Part shown: positions 1-4,850 of the stretch, in pieces
Numbering within the stretch: position 1 is the first letter of the stretch
Layout: each line of letters opens with the position of its first letter
Program-made: the position numbers and the translations under genes
NCBI GenBank assembly: GCA_005888395.1
Contig: VAXF01000066.1
Span: 1 to 6,259 of the forward strand
From: Actinomycetota bacterium
GTDB lineage: Bacteria > Actinomycetota > Acidimicrobiia > Acidimicrobiales > AC-25
Direction: 5' to 3'
Length of the DNA: 6,259 bases
The notes under the pieces: generated by a model
Told to the model about the DNA's origin: nothing
What the model saw: only the letters and a program-made list of their open reading frames with translations
The model's database searches: none

Positions 1-838
1 GCGCCTTGTCGAGTGGCACGCTGGCCGTGCCCAGCCGCCGGAGGGCACGTTCCAACGGGCTCGGCCGTCGGAGCGCCGCGTAGTGCTCGGCGCGCCGGTC
101 CTCCAGCCACGGGCCCAGGTCGTGGCGGCCCACTCCCTTCGACCGCGCGAGGAGCACGTCGGTGAGCAGGCGGTCGAGCTCGTAGACCGACAGGCAGAAC
201 GTGTTGGTGGCGATGACCGCGTCGGGCCGCCCGGCCCGGACCGCGCCGTAGGCGAGCACGTGGGCGGCGAGGAGGTGGTCGAGGGCGCGCACGGTCGCGC
301 CGGTGGCGCCGCGGCGGCCGGGCGGGAAGACCCCGGTGAGGTACGACTGCAGCGCTAGCACGTTGATCTCGTTGAGCGTCACCCACTGGCGGCAGCGATC
401 GGCCAGCCGGCCGGCGGCGAGGGTGACCCACGCCGCGAACCGCTCGGGTGCGTCGACGGAGAGCCAGAACTCCTCGCCCAGCCACGCCGGGTGGGTGAAG
501 TGGTGCAGGGTCACGAGCGGCTCGAGGCCGCGCTCACCGCAGGCGTCGAGGATCGCCGCGTAGCGGTCGAGGGCGGTGTCGTCGACGGCGCCCTCGGCGG
601 GTTCCACGCGCGCCCACTCGACCGACAGCCGGAACGCGTCGCAGCCGGCGGCGACGGCGCGATCGAGCTGCTGCTCGTACCCGTCCCAGAACCCGAGGGC
701 GTCGCCGCTGGGCTCGACCCGCCCGGCGCGCTCCCAACCGCCCCAGTTGTTCGCCGGCCGGCCGGGGCCGTTGTAGCCGCCCTCGATCTGGAACCCCGCG
801 GTGGCCACGCCGAAGCGAAATCCCTCGGGCACGCCCAT
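1..838 (-). CDS. Family 1 glycoside hydrolase (beta-glucosidase type), N-terminal part, runs off the left edge
   Basis: The minus-strand frame from the ATG at 838-836 stays open to base 1, giving 279 residues and no stop. GH1 enzymes are usually about 400-480 residues, so the C-terminal half, including the nucleophile glutamate, lies outside the window. Family landmarks occur in order. FQIEGG (residues 16-21) matches the glycone-binding Q-I-E-G motif. FRLSVEWARVEP (69-80) matches the conserved 'R.S..W.R..P' strand. LHHFTHPAWL (111-120) carries the substrate-binding His113. WVTLNEINV (152-160) carries Asn156 and the acid/base Glu157. GVFPPG lies at 169-174. The TLNEP motif reads TLNEI, with Ile replacing the near-universal Pro; the catalytic Glu is kept. 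The probable reaction is retaining hydrolysis of a beta-glycoside. No signal peptide is visible, so it is probably cytoplasmic. No Shine-Dalgarno precedes the ATG, but a TANNNT box ends 7 nt upstream, which fits a leaderless mRNA. The gene diverges from the sulfur-relay operon. Family assignment is firm; substrate is unknown. Confidence 0.9.
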   Translation of the reverse strand, partial: MGVPEGFRFGVATAGFQIEGGYNGPGRPANNWGGWERAGRVEPSGDALGFWDGYEQQLDRAVAAGCDAFRLSVEWARVEPAEGAVDDTALDRYAAILDACGERGLEPLVTLHHFTHPAWLGEEFWLSVDAPERFAAWVTLAAGRLADRCRQWVTLNEINVLALQSYLTGVFPPGRRGATGATVRALDHLLAAHVLAYGAVRAGRPDAVIATNTFCLSVYELDRLLTDVLLARSKGVGRHDLGPWLEDRRAEHYAALRRPSPLERALRRLGTASVPLDKA

Positions 839-845
839 GCCGACG

Positions 846-851
846 ACCCTA
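846..851 (-). promoter_or_regulatory. Possible -10 box for a leaderless GH1 transcript
   Basis: On the minus strand the sequence TAGGGT (a TANNNT actinobacterial -10 pattern) ends exactly 7 nt before the GH1 ATG, and no purine-rich ribosome binding site lies between them. This spacing would put the transcription start at or next to the A of the ATG, as in leaderless actinobacterial mRNAs. No good -35 is visible. The call rests on a six-base match and is tentative. Confidence 0.35.
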
Positions 852-872
852 GCGAGCGGCCCAAAACCCGAC

Positions 873-878
873 TATGGT
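873..878 (+). promoter_or_regulatory. Possible -10 box for the DsrE-family operon
   Basis: TATGGT fits the TANNNT actinobacterial -10 consensus and lies 29 nt before the first gene's ATG in the 69-bp divergent gap. A start a few bases downstream would give a leader of roughly 20-25 nt that still contains the strong ribosome binding site. The hexamer 17 nt upstream (TAGCGA, 850-855) is only a weak -35 match. Tentative. Confidence 0.3.
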
Positions 879-893
879 GGTCAGGAATTCGCG

Positions 894-900
894 AAGGAGG
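894..900 (+). promoter_or_regulatory. Strong ribosome binding site that fixes the first operon start
   Basis: AAGGAGG is a near-perfect Shine-Dalgarno sequence 7 nt before the ATG at 908. It decides the start of the first small gene. The same reading frame is open far upstream (to about 491), but that part is antisense to the GH1 gene and has no ribosome binding site. Confidence 0.8.
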
Positions 901-907
901 CCGGGCC

Positions 908-1237
908 ATGGCGAAGTACCTGGTGGTCGAGACGAGGGACCCCTTCGATTCCAACGACGTCGACGACGTCTACGACCTGGCCACCGGCCTGGCCGACGAC
1001 TCCAACGACGTCACGGTGTTCCTCGTGCAGAACGGCGTGCTGCCCGTCCGCAAGAAGTCGGCGGCGGCCAAGCGGGTGGCGCAGCTGGCGAAGAAGGTCA
1101 CCGTCCTCACCGACGACTTCTCGCTGCGCGAACGGGGTATCGAGGTCGACGAGGTCGTCGACGGCGTCAGGGCTTCCGACATCGACACGCTGGTCGACCT
1201 CATCGCCGAGGACGGCCGCAAGGTCATCTGGCACTGA
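908..1237 (+). CDS. DsrH/TusB-like small protein of the DsrE superfamily (109 aa, no cysteine)
   Basis: This is the first gene of a three-gene operon. The start is fixed by AAGGAGG 7 nt upstream. The protein has the size and fold signature of the DsrE/DsrF/DsrH (TusBCD) superfamily: an N-terminal beta strand (KYLVVETRDPF), an acidic helix (residues 16-32), the strand and turn VTVFLVQNGVLP (35-46), then VTVLTDDFSLRERGI (64-78) and a C-terminal VIWH. From memory of E. coli TusB, the '.LLLQDGV', 'V.AL..DL..RG' and terminal aromatic features correspond best, so DsrH/TusB-like is the closest subfamily. There is no cysteine at all; the position eight residues before the ERG glycine is Asp69. It therefore cannot carry a persulfide itself and is probably a structural subunit. 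Cytoplasmic, with no signal or membrane segment. 'DSNDV' occurs twice (14-18 and 31-35). Its TGA overlaps the ribosome binding site of the next gene. Superfamily call is good; subfamily is an inference. Confidence 0.75.
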   Translation: MAKYLVVETRDPFDSNDVDDVYDLATGLADDSNDVTVFLVQNGVLPVRKKSAAAKRVAQLAKKVTVLTDDFSLRERGIEVDEVVDGVRASDIDTLVDLIAEDGRKVIWH

Positions 1238-1250
1238 GGAGGCGAGACAC

Positions 1251-1649
1251 ATGGCGAAGACGATCACGTTCGCGCTGATGGATCCCCCGTACGAGACCGC
1301 GGCCACAACGACGGCCTTCCGAATCATCGACTCCGCCCTGCGCAAGGGCCACAAGGTCAACGTGTTCGCCTACGAAGGCGCGGTGAACCTCACCATGGCC
1401 GGCCAGTCGCCCCACCCCAACCCGGTGAAGGGCACGTCGGCGGAGGAGGAGGAGCACCCCAACACCAAGGACTGGGTGTCGTCGCTGCTCAAGAACCACG
1501 GCGACCGGTTGGAGTGGATCAACTGCGGGCTGTGCGTCGACGAGCGCGGCGCCGCCGACACGGTCGAGGGGCCGAAGCGCGGCAGCCCCAAGGAGTTCGC
1601 CGAGTGGGTCAAGGCGTCCGACAACACGGTCGTCATCCCGGCCAAGTAG
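1251..1649 (+). CDS. DsrE-like sulfur-carrier protein with a CxxC motif (132 aa)
   Basis: This is the second operon gene, 13 nt after the first. GAGGAGG (1236-1242) ends 8 nt before the ATG. The 132-residue length matches DsrE/TusD (about 128-130). The N-terminus ITFALMDPPYET leads into a helix (residues 17-32) and the strand HKVNVFAYEGAVNL (34-47), typical of the DsrE fold. A polar, acidic insert follows at 52-73 (four Glu in a row at 65-68). The strand WINCGLCVDERGA (89-101) follows the pattern around the active Cys of TusD/DsrE: Cys92 is eight residues before the Gly of the ERG motif. A second cysteine, Cys95, makes a CGLC (CxxC) pair. These are the only cysteines in all three operon proteins, so this subunit is the obvious persulfide carrier. 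Expected role: accepting sulfane sulfur and passing it to a partner such as a TusA- or DsrC-type protein, neither of which is encoded here. Cytoplasmic. The exact pathway (tRNA thiolation or sulfur oxidation) is unknown. Confidence 0.78.
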   Translation: MAKTITFALMDPPYETAATTTAFRIIDSALRKGHKVNVFAYEGAVNLTMAGQSPHPNPVKGTSAEEEEHPNTKDWVSSLLKNHGDRLEWINCGLCVDERGAADTVEGPKRGSPKEFAEWVKASDNTVVIPAK

Positions 1650-1662
1650 GGGAGGACACGCG

Positions 1663-2049
1663 ATGGCAACCAAGGTGCTGAGCATCGTCGAGACGGCCTA
1701 CCGGGCCACGCTCGAGGAACAGGACGACACGATCCTCTGGCTCAACCACATGCTCAAGAACAACGGCCTCGACGTCACCCTCCTGCTGCGGTCGAACGCG
1801 GTCAACGAGGCGGTCAAGGGTCAGGACGCGAGCGGGTTGAAGTTCGGCGACGTGCCGCTCAAGCACGCACCCGCGCTCGACGGCGACATCGCCGACCTGA
1901 TCGAGAAGGGCGTGCCCGTCTACTACGTGAAAGAGGACCTCGAGGAGCGCGGCATCCCGGAGGGCAGGCTGATCGACGGGCTCAAGTCCGTGTCACGCAA
2001 GGAGCTCCCGGGCATGCTCGACGGCTTCGAGCTCGTCTGGCACTGGTAG
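1663..2049 (+). CDS. DsrE/DsrF-like protein, third subunit of the cluster (128 aa, no cysteine)
   Basis: This is the third gene, 13 nt after the second. GGGGAGG (1649-1655) overlaps the previous stop and ends 7 nt before the ATG. The architecture parallels its neighbours: strand KVLSIVETAYRATLEEQ (residues 4-20), helix with DDTILWLNHMLKNNG (21-35), strand LDVTLLLRSNAV (36-47), a linker, helix GDIADLIEKG (74-83), then VPVYYVKEDLEERGI (84-98) and an aromatic C-terminus ending VWHW. The tail resembles that of the first protein (VIWH). The ERG motif is kept, but the aligned active-site position is Val89 and the protein has no cysteine, so it is presumably a non-catalytic subunit. DsrEFH and TusBCD form alpha2-beta2-gamma2 hexamers, and a similar assembly of these three products is an inference from the trio. 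No promoter is seen within the operon. A terminator-like structure lies 15 nt after its stop. Confidence 0.7.
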   Translation: MATKVLSIVETAYRATLEEQDDTILWLNHMLKNNGLDVTLLLRSNAVNEAVKGQDASGLKFGDVPLKHAPALDGDIADLIEKGVPVYYVKEDLEERGIPEGRLIDGLKSVSRKELPGMLDGFELVWHW

Positions 2050-2064
2050 GAGGCCCAACCCCCT

Positions 2065-2115
2065 CGACTTTTTCACGTGGGACCACCGCCCACGCGCCCT
2101 CCACGTACAAAGTCG
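2065..2115. terminator. Imperfect inverted repeat between convergent genes, probable bidirectional terminator
   Basis: CGACTTT (2065-2071) pairs exactly with AAAGTCG (2109-2115). Inside it ACGTGG (2075-2080) pairs with CCACGT (2101-2106), and alternatively CGTGGG (2076-2081) pairs with CCCACG (2089-2094) over a 7-nt loop. The structure fills the 66-bp gap between the end of the DsrE-family operon and the end of the convergent LLM gene. This is where a two-way terminator is expected. No long T-run follows the outer stem on either strand, so it is not a textbook intrinsic terminator; stems without a U-tail are common in actinobacteria. Confidence 0.5.
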
Positions 2116-3015
2116 CTAGGGGTTCAGCTTCAGCGCCACCGCGAGCCGTTCCAGCGCCTCCGGCTCGAACGGCGCGCGGGCGGCGATGTTGACCTGGTCG
2201 GCGCCCTCGTCGACGTAGCGGCCGATGTGGTCGAGCACTTGATCCTCGGAGCCCGTGAGCACCCCGGGCCGCACGAACTCGGCCATGTTCCCGAACTGGG
2301 CCCGCAGTGACTCGTCGGTCCACGCCAGCCCGACGTTGACGGCGCGGCGGATCGTGGCCGGGTCGCGGCCGACCTCGTCGCACCGCTCGGCCAAGACGGC
2401 GCGCTTGTGGGCGAAGACCTCGGGCGCGATGAACGGGATGTTCCAGCCGTCGGCGAAGCGGGCCGCGATCCGCAGCGTGCGCTGCTCGCCGGCGCCGCCG
2501 ATCCAGATCGGGAGCTCGGCCTGCACCGGACGCGGCTCGCACCGGGCGTCGGTGAGGACGAAGTGGTCGCCCTTGAAGTCGGTCACCTCGTCGCGCAGCA
2601 GCCCGCGCACGCACTGCACGCCCTCCTCGAGCATGTCCATGCGCACCTTCACCGCCGGGAACGGGATGCCGTAGGCGTCGTACTCGAGCTGGCTCCAGCC
2701 CGCGCCGAGCCCGATGTCGGCCCGGCCGTGCGAGAGGTGGTCGATCGTGGCGATGGCGTTGGCCAGCACTGCGGGATGGCGGTAGCCGATCGAGTAGACG
2801 AGCGACCCGCACCGCACGCGCGTCGTCGTGCACGCGAGGGCGGCGTGCGCGCTCACGGCTTCGAGGCAGACGGCGCCGCCCGTCATGTCGGCGGCGTAGA
2901 AGTGGTCCCAGATCGAGATCCATTCGAAGCCGGCGGCCTCGATGCGCCGCCACAGCCCGATCAGCTCGTCGGTGGTCGTGTTCTGTAGCCCCGTGTGCAC
3001 CCCGTAGACGGTCAT
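2116..3015 (-). CDS. LLM class flavin/F420-dependent oxidoreductase (299 aa)
   Basis: Complete luciferase-like monooxygenase-family TIM-barrel protein of normal length. The N-terminus VYGVHTGL (residues 3-10) is the first barrel strand. AAGFEWISIWDHF (27-39) is the classic 'E..Gfdsiwv.DH' segment. HPAVLANAIATIDHLSHGR (80-98) leads into GLGAGWSQLEYDAYGIPF (102-119), the family's 'GR..LGlGaGW...E..a.G..f' motif. LPIWIGGAGEQRTLRIAARFADGWN (168-192) is the C-terminal cofactor-binding signature. Family members use FMNH2 or reduced F420 for hydride transfer or oxygenation. The sequence resembles the actinobacterial F420 subgroup, but cofactor and substrate cannot be read from it. The ATG at 3015 is preceded by GGGAG (3025-3021) 5 nt upstream, which supports this start. 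The gene begins 15 nt after the stop of the metallo-beta-lactamase-fold gene, so the two form a minus-strand operon. Cytoplasmic; no signal peptide. Confidence 0.9.
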   Translation of the reverse strand: MTVYGVHTGLQNTTTDELIGLWRRIEAAGFEWISIWDHFYAADMTGGAVCLEAVSAHAALACTTTRVRCGSLVYSIGYRHPAVLANAIATIDHLSHGRADIGLGAGWSQLEYDAYGIPFPAVKVRMDMLEEGVQCVRGLLRDEVTDFKGDHFVLTDARCEPRPVQAELPIWIGGAGEQRTLRIAARFADGWNIPFIAPEVFAHKRAVLAERCDEVGRDPATIRRAVNVGLAWTDESLRAQFGNMAEFVRPGVLTGSEDQVLDHIGRYVDEGADQVNIAARAPFEPEALERLAVALKLNP

Positions 3016-3030
3016 CTGGTCTCCCGATGG

Positions 3031-3795
3031 TCAGTGGAACAGCGTCCCGGCGTTGGCGGGGATCGCCGAGAGGTCGGCGGCGCCGATCTCGCCCCGCACC
3101 TCCTGGCGGGCCCGCTCGAGGTTGACCGGGATGCGGTCGGCTTCGAGCCACTCGCCGACCTCGTCCGGCAGGAGCGGGGTGTCGTCGCGCGCCGCGGCGA
3201 GCAGCGCGGCGAGGTGGTCGCGGACGAGGGCCAGCTCACGCGTCCCGCCGACCGGCCCGTGACCCGGCACGACGACGGCAGGGTCGAGGGCGAGCAGGTC
3301 GTCGAGGGCGGCGACCCACGACGACACCAGGCCCTGGAAGGCGAGCGGCGCGACGCCGAAGAAAGCGAGGTCGCCCGTGAACAGGACCCGCGACGACGGC
3401 AGCCAGACGGCGACGTCGGCGACGGTGTGGGCCGGCGCGTACGACCGGAGCCGCGCGTCGCGCGGCAGGTCGAGGCCGTCGAGGGACGGCTCGGGCGGCA
3501 CCACGTCGAGCGACTCGAAACGGCCGGCGTAGGCGGGGATGAAGCTGTCGTAGACCGCGGCCGGAGGCGGGTGGGCGATCGCGTCGGCCGACTTCGGGTG
3601 GGCCACGAGCCGGGCGCCGTCGAACACGGCATTGCCGCCGACGTGGTCGACGTGGTGATGGGTGTTGAGCACGACGTCGGCACGGGCCCCCCGGCGCCGG
3701 AGCTCCGCGGCGATGCCCTCGGCCATCTCCGGGAACATCATCGTGTCGATCACGAGGGCGCGGCCCTCGTCGTGGACCAGGCCGGCGTTCGACAC
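3031..3795 (-). CDS. Metallo-beta-lactamase-fold hydrolase, native start lost at an inverted-repeat junction
   Basis: Zinc hydrolase of the MBL superfamily. Numbering from the GTG at 3795, the metal-binding set is complete: THHHVDH (45-51; His46, His48, Asp50, His51), His123 in PAHTVADV, Asp142 in FTGDLAF and His179 in VVPGHGP. SNAGLVHDEGRALVIDT (2-18) is the usual N-terminal strand pair. The class hydrolyses esters, thioesters, lactones or similar bonds; this substrate is unknown. The GTG is the only in-frame start, but it is unlikely to be native. MBL-like sequence continues upstream in frame (ATEVAEGVVAIVHGRGETGV) to about 3852, where the frame enters an inverted copy of the gene itself and reaches a stop at 3921-3919 with no start codon. 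A few N-terminal residues, the start codon and the promoter are therefore missing from this assembly. The LLM oxidoreductase gene follows 15 nt downstream, probably in the same operon. Family certain; 5' end unreliable. Confidence 0.85.
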   Translation of the reverse strand: MSNAGLVHDEGRALVIDTMMFPEMAEGIAAELRRRGARADVVLNTHHHVDHVGGNAVFDGARLVAHPKSADAIAHPPPAAVYDSFIPAYAGRFESLDVVPPEPSLDGLDLPRDARLRSYAPAHTVADVAVWLPSSRVLFTGDLAFFGVAPLAFQGLVSSWVAALDDLLALDPAVVVPGHGPVGGTRELALVRDHLAALLAAARDDTPLLPDEVGEWLEADRIPVNLERARQEVRGEIGAADLSAIPANAGTLFH

Positions 3796-3910
3796 GCCCG
3801 TCTCGCCCCGGCCGTGGACGATGGCGACGACGCCCTCGGCGACCTCCGTGGCTCGCCATCGTCCACGGCCGGGGCGAGACGGGCGTGTCGAACGCCGGCC
3901 TGGTCCACGA
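3770..3910. repeat. Perfect 58-bp inverted repeat with 25-bp spacer at the junction of two divergent genes
   Basis: Bases 3770-3827 are the exact reverse complement of 3853-3910, with 58 of 58 positions paired. The spacer 3828-3852 is not self-complementary. The left arm is native coding sequence of the minus-strand metallo-beta-lactamase-fold gene (it encodes AIVHGRGETGVSNAGLVHD when read on the minus strand). The right arm encodes the same peptide on the plus strand and continues in frame into the phosphotriesterase gene: GLVHD becomes GLVHEHV. Pairing stops at the shared bases CTGGTCCACGA. The GTG at 3795 (minus) and the GTG at 3885 (plus) are mirror copies of one codon. As DNA or RNA this could form a 58-bp GC-rich hairpin. 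It is not a terminator, since it lies inside coding sequence at the 5' ends of two genes. It marks a fold-back rearrangement or a chimera. Confidence 0.95.
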
Positions 3911-4838
3911 GCACGTGCTCATCAGCTATCCGGGCGACACGCTCGATCCCGCCGGCTGGTCGTGGGACCGCGCCGCGTGCATCGACCGTGCCGTCGAGCG
4001 CATGGAACAGCTGCGCGACCACGGCGTGCGCACGTTCGTCGACCCGTGCCCGATCGACCTCGGCCGCGACCCCGAGCTGCTGGCCGAGGTGGCGCAGCGG
4101 TCGGGCATGCAGATCGTGTGCGCCACCGGCTTCTACCACGAGGAGATCGGCATCCCGTGGTACTGGCGCGTGCGCACGTCGGAGGAGATCGCCGAGCTCT
4201 ACCTGCACGAGATCGAGCACGGCATCAGCGACACGGGCATCAAACCGGGGGTGATCAAGATCGCCACCTTCGACCCCGTCGGCGAACACGATCGCAAGGT
4301 GGTCGCCGCTGCGGGCATGGCATCGGTCGCGTCGGGGCTGACGTGCATCACCCACTGTGAGAACTCGGTCGGCGGCGACGTGCAGCAGGACGTGCTCGCC
4401 GAGCAGGGCGTCGACCTCGGGCGCTGCCTCATCGGGCACCAGGACCACACCGACGACGCCAACAAGCTGATCGCCATCGCCGAGCGCGGGTCGTTCGTGG
4501 GCATCGACAGGGTCGGCTACTCGATCCTCACGCCGGAGGACCGCCGCGTCGAGCTCGTCAAGGCGCTCGTCGACGCGGGTCACGCCGATCGCGTGTGCCT
4601 GAGCCAGGACCACATGTGCTGCCTGCGCTCGCCCAAGTTCCCGTACGCGGTGCCGCCGCAGTTCGCGGAGGTCTACGAGCAGATCCTGCCGAGCGTCTAC
4701 GAGCAGATGCACGGCCGCCCGCACACCTATCTCTTCACCGACTTCCAGCCGGTCCTCGAGAAGGCCGGCGTCGACCGCGCCGCGTTCGACTCGATGCTGC
4801 TCGACAACCCGCGGCGTCTGTTTGGGGGTGCCGGGTAG
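3885..4838 (+). CDS. Phosphotriesterase-family amidohydrolase with a chimeric N-terminus
   Basis: TIM-barrel metal hydrolase of the phosphotriesterase (PTE/PHP) family. Numbered from the GTG at 3885, all six expected ligands of the binuclear metal site are present: His8 and His10 in VHEHV, Lys125 (the carbamylated lysine) in GVIKIA, His157 in ITHCEN, His185 in IGHQDHTDD and Asp242 in LSQDH. Family members hydrolyse phosphotriesters or lactones; a lactonase-like activity is more common in bacteria, but the substrate here is unknown. The frame is intact from residue 8 to the C-terminus. Residues 1-7 (from SNAGLV) are not PTE sequence. They are copied in inverted orientation from the neighbouring MBL-fold gene, where the family normally has a stretch like 'LG.TL.HEH' with some 10-20 residues before it. 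No other in-frame start and no convincing ribosome binding site exist upstream. Whether this is a real fusion or an assembly chimera is open. The racemase gene follows 12 nt downstream. Confidence 0.85.
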   Translation: MSNAGLVHEHVLISYPGDTLDPAGWSWDRAACIDRAVERMEQLRDHGVRTFVDPCPIDLGRDPELLAEVAQRSGMQIVCATGFYHEEIGIPWYWRVRTSEEIAELYLHEIEHGISDTGIKPGVIKIATFDPVGEHDRKVVAAAGMASVASGLTCITHCENSVGGDVQQDVLAEQGVDLGRCLIGHQDHTDDANKLIAIAERGSFVGIDRVGYSILTPEDRRVELVKALVDAGHADRVCLSQDHMCCLRSPKFPYAVPPQFAEVYEQILPSVYEQMHGRPHTYLFTDFQPVLEKAGVDRAAFDSMLLDNPRRLFGGAG

Positions 4839-4849
4839 GGTCGCGACCC
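4838..4849. repeat. Perfect 12-bp palindrome just before the racemase start
   Basis: GGGTCGCGACCC is a perfect palindrome beginning at the last base of the phosphotriesterase stop codon and ending 1 nt before the racemase ATG. It overlaps the only weak Shine-Dalgarno-like bases (AGGG, 4837-4840). It could be a dimeric-regulator half-site pair or a small hairpin affecting initiation, but in such GC-rich DNA it may also be chance. Confidence 0.3.
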
Positions 4850-4850
4850 G

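Noticed and set aside
491..907. An upstream extension of the first DsrE-family protein
   Set aside because: The frame is open but antisense to GH1. The strong AAGGAGG site at 894-900 and the short family size fix the start at 908.
83..954. Several plus-strand open frames and another minus-strand frame over the GH1 region
   Set aside because: The minus-strand GH1 frame (838 to 1) carries all the conserved motifs; the rest are shadows without ribosome binding sites or motifs.
1982..3151. A 389-codon minus-strand open frame overlapping the LLM and MBL-fold genes
   Set aside because: It lies on the same strand in another frame of genes with clear family motifs. The product is Arg/Pro/Gly-rich low-complexity sequence.
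3770..3910. Reading the 58-bp inverted repeat as a transposon end, terminator or attachment site
   Set aside because: Both arms are coding sequence of one gene, there is no transposase or target duplication, and the hairpin lies at the 5' ends of two genes rather than at a 3' end.
2995..4254. A 419-codon plus-strand open frame antisense to the MBL-fold gene
   Set aside because: It has no recognisable domain and overlaps a gene with all its metal ligands. It also crosses the inverted-repeat junction.
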